Assembly (NCBI GenBank): GCA_907164885.2
Contig: OU015501.1
Coordinates: forward strand, 66,688,808 to 66,752,807
Source: Dolomedes plantarius
Lineage: Eukaryota; Arthropoda; Arachnida; Araneae; Dolomedidae
Reading direction: 5' to 3'
DNA: 64,000 nucleotides
Shown: piece by piece, positions 1 through 14,811 of the stretch
Layout: every line of letters starts with the position of its first letter
Numbering within the stretch: position 1 is the first letter of the stretch
Notes under the pieces: generated by a model
Seen by the model: the letters and a program-made list of their open reading frames with translations, nothing else
Told to the model about the DNA's origin: nothing
Databases searched by the model: none
Position numbers and translations under genes: made by a program

Positions 1-107
1 CTAATGTTCGCTTTCCGTGAAAACGAAGAGGTGCAAAGCGAACTTCCAAAAATCGGGGAATGCCAACACAATGACTATTAACATACTATTAAATATAGCT
101 CTTTTAA

Positions 108-700
108 CCCTTCAGCGGTTTTCGAACACCTTCCGCCAATTTTTGGAACACCAGCAGGCACGCGTTGCTTAAAGTGTGACGTCTCTTTCAACCGTGATTA
201 TTCCTTTTGTAATAAACTTTTTTTTTCAAATTGAAAATAATAATTTTGCGTTTTGTGGTAAGATATAAAATGCTGATAATATATTTATAATTAAAGTCCA
301 AAGAATGCAGATACAATAGCCTTATTTCAAAACTGACTGGTTTAATGCCTTTGAGGACAACTTGTGAATCAATTCCTATTATGTCCAAAAACCTAAAAAA
401 CAATGAGATTGTCCATCTTCGTGATATGCGGAATACCGTGTAATAACTGCACATTTAATCTACTACATCAACTCATAATTTTGTCGTATTTCAATCCAGT
501 ATAATCGCTGGTTTACCACGGTTAAATCACGACTAACAATGAATGGAAAGGAATACAAGGGTCAGAAAATCAGACCTGCATTAGAAAGGGTGTAGCTATA
601 AATAGAAACTGCTTATAACATTCAAACATCACTTGTAAAAACAAACCATTCAAAATTACGAAAATGTTGCACTTTATACACGGGCGCGACGGCTGAAGGG
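108..700. mobile_element. piggyBac-type MITE
   Basis: The segment is bounded on both sides by TTAA (104-107 and 701-704). Its ends are inverted copies of each other: CCCTTCAGCGG at the left and, read on the other strand, CCCTTCAGCCG at the right. TTAA target duplication plus CCC-starting inverted termini is the signature of the piggyBac superfamily. At 593 bp with no transposase frame inside, it is a non-autonomous derivative. Termini and target sites are seen directly; the superfamily is inferred from them. Confidence 0.72.
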
Positions 701-918
701 TTAAAGTATTCTGTAAGGTGAGAACATTAATTTGAGAAATTATACTTTCACATGCCATGTACAACCGTTTCGGAAGAATTTCACTTAAGAAAATGTCTTG
801 GTCGATATTATACTATTACCCTGTCTGGTATTTTGTGTGCAATGATCGAGGACATATTCACCTGCTGAGAAGAACATTGATAAATCACTATGATCTTATT
901 AACCTTATTTATGTGTAG

Positions 919-1093
919 ATTTGAAAAGCATCTGGGCGATACATCTGCCATCATTCCGATTAGAAGTCAGTGCTTTGCCCGACGTAACCCGCATCGTCAT
1001 CCCATTAGTACAGCCAAAGATTCACTTGGCGATACCATTCCGAGTCAAGATTCTTTGCCAGCACCTCACCAGAAAAAAATATTAGTGCTGTAA
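919..1093 (+). CDS. possible C-terminal coding exon, unknown gene
   Basis: I do not recognise this protein. A pyrimidine-rich stretch ending in TAG at 916-918 could be a splice acceptor. It is followed by an open frame of about 58 codons to a TAA at 1091-1093. The frame is clearly richer in G+C than the sequence around it and is rich in Arg, His, Pro and Ser (for example RRNPHRHPISTAKDSLGDT), like the cytoplasmic tail of a membrane protein. An in-frame ATG at 911 is an alternative start for a small ORF. There is no domain and no close polyadenylation signal. It lies upstream of, and on the same strand as, the ETH-like exon, but no link is visible. It could also be a decayed repeat. Confidence 0.33.
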
Positions 1094-2368
1094 GAAAGAC
1101 GGTAGCTGATCTGGTGTCTTTCACTTTAAAATTTTTATACCACAAACAAAATGAGAAGTAAGTGTTTTGATTTTAATTTTTGAATACTGATATTTCAGAA
1201 TTCATTCGACATAAATTATCACTCACACCTATGTCATGACAAATATTGCTTTCTTATTTTTTTAATTTATTATCTGAAAACTAAAGTTAGCAAATTCAAT
1301 AACTTTACAAACTACAATTAAATTGCTTACTAGAATGAAAGGGATATAAAGCAGTAGTGTAAAGGATACCAATGGAAAAATTAAATTATTGTGTTATTAT
1401 GATTAACATATAAAAAAAGTATAAAACACCTTAGATTAGTTTTCAATCACCTCTTAAAAATATATTGCTCTTAAATTTTTACTGAAGACTACACAAATTT
1501 AATACATTTTTGATCAGTACCGAGTAAACACGATTTAGGATAAAGGAGAATCATATTGGACAAAACTTTACTTGAAAACTAACTTTACTGTTACCTGCAG
1601 GATTTTCAGTCAAATCTCACCATTTTATCATTTAAACTGTCAATCTCAGACTTTCATATAAAGTAAACATATTTCAGGAAATAAAAATGCCGTACTTTAT
1701 TCCAAAATTTCAGTATTTGCCGGTGACTTGCATATATATTTAAATAAAATTGCCGGTCCACAAATGTGTTAAGAGAACTCATTTATTTTACCTAATTTTA
1801 TTCCTGCTTTTAACCGTAAAATATAAATTATACATAAAAGAATATTAGATATTAAAGAGTCTTTACGGTGCTCTCCTTTTCTGTTGCTTAAGTTGGAGAT
1901 TAGAAATTTTACTTTTATTTTATTACTAAGAAATATTTTTAAATAATTATCAGAGGTAAAATAATTTTGCTCATTAGTAGAATTTATAGAATACATAGAA
2001 TTAAAATTCATAAGTTTATCCTCATAAATTATTTCCGCCTTTTCTAGATGCCATTTTTTTTTACTTTTACATTATGTTTAATGTTGTGACTAGCGCCACA
2101 TGTGTATGCAAATATGCATGTAATGTAATAATATGTAAATTCTGATCCCATTGAAACTTTTTTTTACTATCAGTAACTATAAATTTTGAAATAATGTTTA
2201 TTATATTTCAGCTTTAACAATTATAATTACGTTTTTCAATAAATTGTATCATATGTTTAAAATTTAAGAATGAGTACAAACCTTCTTTGTTTAGTATTTT
2301 TATTAATTTTTTTTCTAATGCGGAGGTACGTGTCGTGAGACATTCGCCCATTTGTATTCATATGAATA
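1094..2368. other. AT-rich non-coding stretch
   Basis: No gene, RNA or clear repeat is seen. Short open frames here have no coding character. Confidence 0.6.
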
Positions 2369-3096
2369 TACTAGCTGAAAACCCGCACTTCGCTACGGAG
2401 TACATTCAAATTAAATTCAAATGGTCAATGTATGCAATTGATGTAAAAAGAAAAAATATATATATTTATAAAAAAATCGTAAGGGATATTTTTATAGACA
2501 AAATCATGTAGAAGAAAATATTCAAATTAAATCTAATAGAATATACTAAAGAATATAGTACAGTTAATATAGTACAGTTTGAGGAACATATCTTTTACTG
2601 TATTTGAATATTTCTTTTGGATAATTTTCAATCGTCTGCCGCATTAGCAAGGAAAAAAAATTTTTTTTGTCTATTTCGTTGTATGCACGTGACGATAAAT
2701 TAATTTAAAGTACCAGAAAAAGAAATCCTGTGATCAGCATTTAATATATTAAAATCTAAAAATTTATCTTTAAAAATTCACCAAAAATCAGAAAATAGAG
2801 ATAAAGATTCGAAAAAGATTTCATTTTAAAGGAATTTTTATCATCTTTCTCGTGATATAAATTTTATAACCATCAAATTATTATTTTAAATACAAACATT
2901 AAAAAAGTTGCTAAAACAGCTTAAAAATTTAATTTTAAAAAATCTAAGAAGAATTTTTCGAAATTCTTTCTTAGTGCACTCCTACACTATAAGAAGAATC
3001 ACCGTGTAAAATTTCAGCCCTTTAGGTCCAGCGGTTTGGTCTGTGCGTTGTATGTCAGTGAGTCAGTCAGTTACGGAACTGTTTTATATATATAGA
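2369..3096 (+). repeat. dispersed repeat family, copy 1
   Basis: It begins TACTAGCTGAAAACCCGC and ends with a GTCAGTCAGT run, ACGGAACTG and TATATATATAGAT. The same start, middle and end recur at 19932-20575 and 55501-57693, all in the same orientation. No open frame is conserved between copies. The oriented AT-rich tail suggests the 3' part of a non-LTR retroelement or a non-autonomous DNA element; the class is not resolved. Confidence 0.75.
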
Positions 3097-3342
3097 TGAA
3101 CAAATGAAAGTATTTACCAGTTACTTTCTAGTAAAATTTAAAAAGAAAGATTGTTCATGTTAATAATTACCTTATATAAGGATTTTAACATTTAGCATAT
3201 AAAGAATTTCTTTTGCAAAGAGCTTTAGTTTTTTCAATTGCATGTCTTAGAATATTTTCTTCAAAACTTATACCAAAAATGAAATTCTTGTATATACTTC
3301 TAAGAAAATTTTTATCTCTTCCTGTGTTTTATTTTTTTACAG

Positions 3343-3491
3343 TGTCACACGTTCTTTTCATCGTCAGCTTTCTCGTAGCGATACAAATTTCTTATAGTCA
3401 GTTTTTTACCAAAATTGGAACAAATAGCATTCCACGCATGGGTCGTCGGTCCAAAAATACTCCAGAAGCAAAAAATATATCAGAACTAGTG
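3343..3491 (+). CDS. ETH-like neuropeptide precursor, signal and peptide exon
   Basis: A strong acceptor (T-rich tract ending TTTTTTTACAG at 3342) precedes an open exon that ends at a GTAAG donor (3492). The exon encodes a hydrophobic segment, SHVLFIVSFLVAIQISYS, which looks like a signal peptide with small residues at -3 and -1, then QFFTKIGTNSIPRM, GRR and an acidic linker ending SELV. FFxKI..N..PRx plus a Gly amidation donor and a dibasic site is the ecdysis-triggering-hormone pattern (Drosophila ETH has FFLKITKNVPRL-amide). The N-terminal Gln could become pyroglutamate. The exon starts with TG, so a preceding exon ending in A would give the start codon ATG directly before SHV. Alternatively, reading without that intron, an in-frame ATG lies near 3279. 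ETH acts through a peptide GPCR to start ecdysis behaviour. The donor is phase 0. Confidence 0.7.
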
Positions 3492-3722
3492 GTAAGATAT
3501 TTAACAGATTATTCCATTTACTTTATATTGAACTCTTGATTACCAATGGTAAGATATTTAACAGTTTACAGTTTATTCCCTTTACTTTATATTGAACTCT
3601 TGATTACCAGTGGTAAGATATTTAACAGATTATTCCCTTTACTTTATATTGAACACTTGATTACCAGTGGTAAGATATTTAACAGATTATTCCCTTTACT
3701 TTATATTGAACTCTTGATTACT
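3491..3722 (+). repeat. 57-bp minisatellite carrying repeated splice donors
   Basis: There are four copies of a 57-bp unit starting GGTAAGATATTTAACAG, at 3491, 3548, 3612 and 3669; the second has a 7-bp internal insertion. The first copy begins on the splice donor of the ETH-like exon, so the motif GGTAAG recurs four times downstream of the exon. In the frame of the exon, using a later donor would meet a TGA inside the first copy. Confidence 0.9.
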
Positions 3723-6700
3723 AAAGCTAATTAATGAACACGTGTGTATGAGAAATCAAAATAAGGTCCTGTATACATAAGGAAAGAACTTTTAGGCAGT
3801 TTTAAAGGAATTATCCATGTTCTACTAAGTGGGATTTGTCTAAATAATAACAAAATTAAAATAAACTGTCAATTTTTATATAGTAAAAGTTCTAGTATAT
3901 TTCTTTGCTTGAGAAATATGTAAACATAATTTTTTTGTATTTTATTATTTTATTTCTTACCCTTTTTGGCAATGAATGGATAATCCAGAAACTGGAGATT
4001 TTTCTGTTGAATAATTGGGAGTTTGTGTTTGTAAAGTTATAACTCTTGAATTCATTTTTCAAAAAGACCAGTATGATAGATTATAGCTCTCTAATGCAAA
4101 TGTAATCGTTTAAATTTTAATCAGAATTATGCGAAATAAAAGGAATTTTATTTTCATTTAAATAAAAATCTGCGGAGATTCGGGATAAGAATTTTTCCAT
4201 TAACCTTATTTTTAATAGGATTTAATTTCATATTTGTGGGAAAATACCAAATAGTGTACAATGGTAGTATATAACATTATTTCCATAATTTGATGCCTTG
4301 TTCAAGAGTTCCAGTTGAACAATTAAACTGTATTCTTGTATATAAATGACTTAAAAGGGGAGTAAGGCTGTTATAATGTCACTAGCCTTATTTTGTTCAA
4401 CTGCTAGCATTTGATCTTTCAGTTTTTTTCCATGAAAGTTTCTTTTACTAACCATTGCGCCAGCACAATCTGAAAAACGTTGAAAAAATATTGAAAAAAA
4501 TGACTGAGATATATTCACCTCTCAGTAATTGTCGCAAGCTATAATATTTCTAGAAGTTCAACATGTGTTTAAAGATTAAAGTTCATTCCATTTATTGATG
4601 AATAAATCATTTGAGATTCCGTAACCCAAAACTTTTAAATCTGACATATTTTCCTCTAATTGCTCTTTAAATGCTAAGATTTCATAAACACAACTCGTTA
4701 ATTATTAATGAATAAAGTACATTCATGTAGTTAATAATATAAGTGAAATTGCAAGAAATAATTATTTTTCTAATCATGGTGAATGAGAACTTAAAATATC
4801 TGACGTATTGTAGGAAAGCAATAGGGCATTTAGTGTAAACAAATAAAGCATCATACAGTTGTAAGGACAATTTTCAACTAAAATTTATTTATTAATAAAA
4901 AACTCTTCGCAAGTAATTGATAGCATATGCATAAGTATAAGAAACATTTTTTTATTATGCATCTAAAATTTTTAAAATTTACTGTAATGAGTTATCTTTC
5001 AATCATCAAATTTTTTAACTGCTTTATAGTAGAAAAAACTTTATAAATTAGATGAATCAGAGCTTAGAGAGAGAATAACCACAGCCTTTCTTATAAATGT
5101 ATATTTCACTAAATATACGCATATTTTTAATTTGTGGGTTCTGAAAATTCTTGATCAAGAAGACTAAATCTTTGGATAGTCTGACAGTGTACATATAAAA
5201 CCTAACTCTCTAAATTTTTAATTTTTTGATGCCTCATCCTCATAAAATATTCAAAACCGACAGGAGTAATTCCTTTGAAGATCAGACATGTTTTAACACG
5301 CTTGATCTTCGGAACACTGTAAAAATTAAAGGTTTGTTAAGCCCATGCGTTACATTACCAAAGGCCAAAGATTTTGTAAGAAATTTCATATGAAATATAT
5401 TCACTATCTCTGATGTCCCAAATCATTTAATTTTACATTCTACAATCTTTTTAACCATTATGTAGTTATTAACATTATGGGTTAACTTCTTTTATTTAGT
5501 TACATACTGAATTAAATTATGAAGCTTCATTAAATTACAATGTTACGTCATATTTCCTAAGGCCTATTTAATGTAGTATAACCATATTGAATAAAATTAA
5601 TTATATTTATTTCAATCATGGGAGAGTTTTTAATTCAGGTCTTCAGTATATTCGAATACCAACGTGGTTATAAAATAGCCTACGTCTAATCTGTACAAAG
5701 TTTCCAAAACCTATACAAGATCTATTAACGCCTCTTCTATACAAAGTCTTCTTTTCGCTAATTTACTTATTTTTTAAATAAATTTCAACGTCTTAATGAC
5801 TTGATTCTATACGTAATATATTAGCATGGAGCTATCTTATAAATATTTCGCTGATACCTTCTTAAAGAAACGTCAGTTTAGAATATAGAGCTTATTCCGT
5901 TAATTTTCTCATAAATTATATTTGTATTCGTTACATAGAAAAATATATCCATTAAAAGTCTCGGTACTATAAACACAGAATATTCTACAATATTACGCAC
6001 GCTTCGGGTTTTTGCAGCCTTTATTGAAACAGTGTTATCAGTGCTAAATTTTTCTATACTAGATAATAAAGAGATTAATTTGGTAATTTCATTTTCCTAA
6101 TGGCGTTAAATTTTGGAATGGACACAAGCCAATATTAATTGTCGGGAAGTGAAACTGGGTAACGAAGTTAAATGTTTCAACCTTCCCTTTGGATCCAGTA
6201 TTTTAACCTAAATTAATAAGTTGATTGATATCTCATTCAAACTATGTAATGAAGTATTTTATATCTGAAAAACATTCCTTTTTTTCAGTGTAATTTCCTT
6301 TTTTTCTGTTTACATTCGGAAATAACTGTATATGCGAAAGATCGGTTACATTTCAACAAAATGTTTTTTAATAATTGAAAGCTAAACATAATTTTAAAGC
6401 TCCCTTTAAAAATGGAGTTACGTTTCAAGTAATTCCTGAAATCTTTAAAACTTTTTTAAAAAGGTAGCTTTACTTTACTTTTATGATGTGCGACTAATTA
6501 AGAATTTCTTAAAAATATATGAGAAATAAAATAAGTTTATATTGATTTGTAAATAAACAATATCATGCAAGAAAATTATTTATAAAAATAAACTTAATAA
6601 TCACGTACAGAAAACTGTGAACTGAATTTTATCCCGGCACAAACTTAATTTCAAAATTTCAGAACCATTGTTTCAGTTTGCAAGAAATTTTCTCTTTGGT

Positions 6701-6822
6701 TTTTTAACCTCTTTTACCTCATCTGTTACTACTCGTTACTTCTTTCGAACATAAAGTGATTGTTTTCCCTCACGGTCTCATTCCCTTTCTTAATGCTTCT
6801 AGTTTTTACATCTTTCACACCA
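3723..6822. other. probable intron sequence, no feature
   Basis: AT-rich sequence between the ETH-like exon and the EF-hand exon. I see no further exon, RNA gene or recognisable transposon. Confidence 0.55.
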
Positions 6823-7189
6823 GGGCGAGGTGGCCTATTTGGCATGAGCAGCGGGCCAGTGATCTGAACGTCCCTGGTTCGATGCTCGTCGCTGCAAGTC
6901 CATCGCCGTGTTCACTAATGGGGGCCGGGACACGTAAAATAGTTCGTGGCTACAATGTCCTCCAAGTTCTCAAATTTACCTCTGGAGGTTCTGGTCAAGT
7001 GTTCCGATCTCGTCAGTTGACTCAGTTCAAAATTACGAGACCGATGTTCTTCGAGGTCAAGTCAGACTTCATCCCTAGTGGTACATCGCCTTAAAGTGAA
7101 GCTGAGTACTACCCTTTGCCAAGGACCTAGGATTTGAGGACCTAGGTCCTTTGGACTTGGTGTAGGCTTTCCTTCAACAAGGGGATTGG
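6823..7189 (+). repeat. tRNA-derived SINE
   Basis: The head looks tRNA-like: an A-box-like TGGCCTATTTGG is followed about 50 bp later by a B-box-like GGTTCGATGCT. A G+C-richer body follows, ending in CCTAGG-type repeats. The open frame across it is incidental. The copy is decayed, because the tRNA fold is imperfect. Confidence 0.6.
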
Positions 7190-8524
7190 AAACAGAACAA
7201 AACTTTAACAATACAGTTTCCCTCTGTCCTAAGATTTTCTGGATGCTCGGTATATGAATGTAAAATAATAAATTTAACGCTCCTGTTTTCCAAAGTGCTA
7301 TAAGGTATAACTTTGTTATTATTTTCTAATCACTTATCATATTTGTTGAATCATCTTCCTATCGCATGATGTCAACTGGCAAATTGTTAAACAATGCATG
7401 CGATTAAGCCAGTAAGTGCTTTTTTCGCATTTATCTATTAACTGAAAATATTTACCTACTATTTGAACATATTCTTAAATAGGAGGAATGTTTCCTAATA
7501 CATATGGTTCATAAACTCTATTACGTGCCGTATTAGTCGGTTGAACATGGCTTTTAGGGTTATTCAAACAGCTGTTAAGGAAAAATTGGCAAAATGATAA
7601 AAAAAAAAAAACATCAAAAGATTTTTTTTCTTTGATTTTATCTGAAAACTGGCCAATCTATTATTTTACTTTCTAATTACTTTAGTCACATTTTCTAACT
7701 TAGATCGATTTCTTTAGGTAATAAAATAAGTGTCCCCCTCCCCCCCCCCCCAAAAAAAAAAGACTACTTCAAAATTTCAGGTGGACTGTGGTAAATCAGA
7801 AAGCAGTAATAAACCATGCAAGCTACCCTCCTCTAGTCAAAGCATTTTAAATATTCATAATCTCTCCGTTAAAAGATTAAAACTGATAGTTTTGATTAGA
7901 AACGTGTTAAAATTTATTTTTATTCTTTACTTTAAAAAATATGGTAAAGACAATTATTTTAATAGTTTGACATATTTTACACAGTAATATTTTTTATCTG
8001 ATAATAACGTTACTCAAAAGATGTTGTTAAGGAAAAAAAAAAGGATTCTTGAAACACCTTTATTACACTTAACATCTTTTCATTACTAGTATGTGATTTC
8101 AATACCTTGAAAATTCATTTCTTAAATTTATTAGGTAGTCAGTAATTTTCAAATCTATGCTTTGTGGAAATTTCTTTGTCGGGGTAGATAAGATTTTAAT
8201 CGTGAGATTTTTGTTTTTATTACGGAAGGTAATCTAGAAAATGCTTTAAAAAACACTTAATAGTATTATACCGATTCTTAATAATTATAAATTCCTCGGA
8301 TTACACGGCATGGTGATTTAAACATTGCCATATAACTCTTTGCCACATTTGATCTTTTAGACATAGATAAAAACACTGGGGATAAGCATTCGATAATCCC
8401 ACTGTACTTAAGAGAGATCATGGATTAAAAATCGAAGAAACTTAGCTAGATAGAATTAAAAGAATCTTAATACTCGACACATTTTCCCATTTTTATTGAC
8501 ATTTCCTTTCTCAAATCCTTTCAG
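7190..8524. other. probable intron sequence with a C/A homopolymer
   Basis: No gene is seen. A run of C followed by A lies at about 7734-7761. The last bases, a T/C-rich tract ending in CAG at 8524, form the acceptor of the next exon. Confidence 0.55.
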
Positions 8525-8675
8525 CGAAGAGTTGCAAGAACATTGCGGTTTGTTATCGAAATGGTTCAAAAGTATGATGAAGATGCAAATGGAGAACTGA
8601 GCCCAGAAGAGCTTATGGATGTACCTCTCATCCAGAACACCGTCCGAAGTTACATGGAAGAACAGGAGCTACGAG
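8525..8675 (+). CDS. EF-hand exon, likely part of the ETH-like precursor
   Basis: A clear internal exon lies between acceptor TTTCAG (8524) and donor GTCAGT (8676). It is 151 nt, starts in phase 0 and ends in phase 1. It encodes about 50 residues with one complete EF-hand: helix VIEMVQKY, loop DEDANGELSPEE, then a second helix. Calcium ligands are in place at loop positions 1, 3, 5 and 12, with Gly at 6 and Leu at 8. The phase-0 start fits the phase-0 end of the exon at 3343-3491. The phase-1 end fits the exon at 14188, giving a continuous ...EEQELR-E-LQELK helix. I do not recognise the EF-hand as a named family. If it is not joined to the ETH-like exon, it belongs to an unidentified small EF-hand protein whose 5' end I cannot see. 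Confidence 0.8.
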
Positions 8676-11534
<2,859 letters not shown>

Positions 11535-12345
11535 CAATAGACCATGATAGGAAAATTAAAAGAACTTGGAAAAGAATTCATATTACACTTTCATGCCACA
11601 CAACATATTTTAATTATAAGGTAGTTATAGATAATAGGAATCATCGATCAAATTATTTTGTTAATGACGATGATTTCTGGTATAGAACAGAAATAGAAAA
11701 TTTGTCATATTTTAAACTTAGATGCCAAGATTGAGTCCTCATCCAATCCTGAAGTTAAAGATATATATGGTTCATAATAAAATACGAATATCAATATGAA
11801 CATGGTAATGCATGAAAGATGTCTGCAACACTGATAAATTCATCTTTCAGCTATTAAACAGATGAGATATGTACATAAATCCAAATTTGAATCTTATTTG
11901 AGCAGATGCTTCATTGCACTTCGGAGAGTGTAAATTGAGTAAGTAGAAACCTCAGTCCTATCTAGGCAGTAACTGTGATGATGAGTAGGTAAGTTTCTTC
12001 TGTTTTACTATTATTGTTCCGTATGGTCATTGTTACGCAGAGAACATAAAAGGTAAAGTACAGATATATCCCTTAAAATTATTTTTATTAGTGTATTTAT
12101 AGTTCTCATATAATATTACATTACCTTTCAAACATTAAATTATTGCACAACGATCAACTCGTCAGTCTATTAATCAGGTAATTTGGTTTCTACAAGCCTA
12201 AAGAGCAGTGAATTCAACCTCATACGAATGCTTAATAATGTTGTATTTCCGTCGTGTTATGACTTTACAATTGAGATACATGAGAAATGTGACTTCTTTA
12301 AGGAGAATCGGGAGAAATTATGTATGTCATTAATGGCACATCTAA

Positions 12346-12375
12346 CAAGTTTAACATAAATTTATGTTAAACTTG
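12346..12375. repeat. perfect 30-bp palindrome
   Basis: The arms CAAGTTTAACATAAA (12346-12360) and TTTATGTTAAACTTG (12361-12375) are exact reverse complements with no spacer. Confidence 0.95.
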
Positions 12376-13412
12376 AGGAATGGAAAACCTAAAAACTTAA
12401 TACTTGAGAAGGTCCAATGTGTACAACTTCGGTTCAGTCCTCTAGCACACAATCACAAACCATCATATTCAAGACAACATGGAAAAATACCAATGGGGAA
12501 AAATAGTTCAAGTTTTGTATACAAATGATTTGCACTCACTTGATGTTTTGATTAAAACTGAAACCACACACAGATTGAGAAAATTTATAAAAGAGAAAGC
12601 ATTGGTTAATGATAAGATTTAACACATTTTCGATTTTGAAACCATGTAGCATGCCAAAGGGAAAAAGATAAAATTAATGGAGAAAAGTATCTTCAAATAC
12701 AGAAGGATTATTGATAAATTAAATAGATGTAATTAAATGTTGTCTAAAAATTTATAAGGTATACGCATAATAATAATAAAAATAGTGGGTGCCTATTTGA
12801 TATTAATAACACAGAAAGGACACATTGCATAATTAGAAGAAATGAATTCGTTTGCAATTCGTTTAAAATCTTAGAAATTCTTTGAAATATTTATGCATTT
12901 AACAGTACAGACAACTATTAAAATCAGGTGTTTTTTTGTTAATATCTTCAAGAATTTTTTATTTAATGTATATAATCGTTAGACAATGATTAAGATTAAT
13001 ATTCAAAGGTTTCATAATTGAGTCAAATCAGGAATAAGTTAGAAGAAAACGTCCCTGAAATGACTAATTGAAAAGGAGAGCTGGTTACTAGACCGGCACT
13101 TGTGAAAATGAAAGCTTGCAATTTCTCAAATATTTCTTGTTGGGAGTCAGCAAGGAATTTGAGAGGCCAGCGGGACATTATAAATCAAGGTATCAGGGAA
13201 TTGTTTAAGATAATTTTCGTTTTCATTTCATTGTATTAAATAATGTCTTTCACTTAGTATCGTAATAAAGGTATCGAAGAACATAATGATAAGAGAGAAA
13301 AAATTAATTTTCTCTATTATGTCTTTCGACGTCACGTTGGAAGTAATTGTGTTATTTGGTACAACTTACTTTAAAACAAGAAAAATTACTGAATCGGAAT
13401 AAACTAATCTAT

Positions 13413-13552
13413 CTACAATCTAGAATACCTAAATGAGTAGTATACCTAACTACAATCTAGTAGACCTAAATGAATATTATACCTAACTACAATTTAGTAT
13501 ATCTAAATGAATAGTATACCTAACAGATATCTAGTATACCTAAATGAGTAGT
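13413..13552. repeat. 37-bp minisatellite, about four copies
   Basis: The unit is approximately CTACAATCTAGTATACCT followed by AAATGAATAGTATACCTAA. There are three full copies and one partial copy with a few substitutions each. Confidence 0.9.
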
Positions 13553-14187
13553 TCACTTTAACTCTCAAGCAATAAATAGGTTCTACTTGTAAAACAGAAA
13601 TCGTTCAACATATATCCGTACACAGATCAAAATTTTGATTCTGTAAAAATTCACTTAATGAAATACAGTCAGTCTAGAGTGGATACTCTAGTGTCAACCT
13701 TTTCTAATTTTAACAAGAAATCGAATTAGGAAAATCATAGAAATTTTGTATGCAAAAGTTTCAATAAACACTTTCTGTATTTTAAGAGAAGAATAAAAAA
13801 GCATGCCTTTTTATATGTATAATAACAGTAACAGCATTTTTTTTAACTCGGAAAAAATAACCAAAATGTACCTATAATGTTACCCAAATGTTACCTATAT
13901 AAATTTAATCGGTAGTTAATTAAATTATTTAAATTATTTAATCAGCTTCAAAATTTTGTCCTCAAGAATGATGTAACAGTTTTGCTTCAAATGCACCTTT
14001 TCAAACCATATTATATTAATGTATTAAGTAACTTTAATAAATTTTAGAGAAAATAGAGTTTATTACCACAATCGTATGGTGGATAATAAACATTCACTTC
14101 CTGTAGTTCCTAAATCTGTATAAATAAAAGGAAAATCACTCTGATCCACCAAGAGTATTTTTCTCAGCCATTTCTTTCTTCTTATAG

Positions 14188-14243
14188 AGTTACAGGAACT
14201 CAAGAACAAGCCAGACCGAAGCAAGCATATGACCAGCGACTGA
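14188..14243 (+). CDS. terminal exon of the EF-hand (ETH-like) precursor
   Basis: A long pyrimidine tract ending CTTCTTATAG (14187) precedes two bases that complete a split Glu codon, then 17 codons reading LQELKNKPDRSKHMTSD and a TGA at 14241-14243. The acceptor phase matches the phase-1 donor at 8675, and the joined protein continues a charged helix across the junction. G+C is higher than in the sequence around it. The 3' UTR follows. I see no close AATAAA; AT-rich variants occur over the next 200 bp. If all three exons join, the precursor is roughly 115 residues. Confidence 0.72.
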
Positions 14244-14581
14244 TAATGTGAAAATCAACTCCCCAATGAGAGAATCTGGCTGCAGAGAGGACAAAGCAGA
14301 GATTCCCTTGTCATAATACGTACTTTTAAACCACCTTTTCTAAACTTTTTTCGTATTCATTATTTTGCCTGTATTGTATAACGTTCAATGCATAAATTAT
14401 ATTCTTCTACATACAATATTTGTGTCTTGTCTGATCTATTTAGAAAATAATCATATACATTGGATTTAGTGGTAATTTGGAATTACCACTAATGTGGGGT
14501 AATATTATATGCTACACATATTTGATCCTAAATCATCAATTAGAAAAAATGATTAGGCCACAATTACTTGTTTTATACCTG

Positions 14582-14583
<2 letters not shown>
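14244..14583. other. probable 3' UTR and downstream sequence
   Basis: The first part, to about 14400, is presumably the 3' UTR of the EF-hand gene. After that comes plain AT-rich sequence leading into a TA array. Confidence 0.45.
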
Positions 14584-14659
<76 letters not shown>

Positions 14660-14660
14660 G

Positions 14661-14738
<78 letters not shown>

Positions 14739-14761
14739 TGTATAAATATATATATATATAC

Positions 14762-14808
<47 letters not shown>
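14584..14808. repeat. (TA)n microsatellite
   Basis: A TA array with a few C/G interruptions. It abuts the left end of a Tigger-like element. Confidence 0.97.

Positions 14809-14811
<3 letters not shown>

Larger units (their letters stand above)
11535..14187. other. probable intron sequence with small repeats
   Basis: No exon is seen before the acceptor at 14187. It contains the perfect palindrome at 12346-12375 and the minisatellite at 13413-13552. Confidence 0.55.

Noticed and set aside
3480..3722. CRISPR-like array
   Set aside because: Head-to-tail units without spacers in a eukaryotic genome; a minisatellite.
3546..3734. 62-codon ORF with a repeated Leu-Tyr-Ile-Glu pattern
   Set aside because: It is a translation of the 57-bp minisatellite; the unit length is a multiple of three.
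6756..7094. 112-codon ORF as a gene
   Set aside because: It spans a SINE with A- and B-box motifs.
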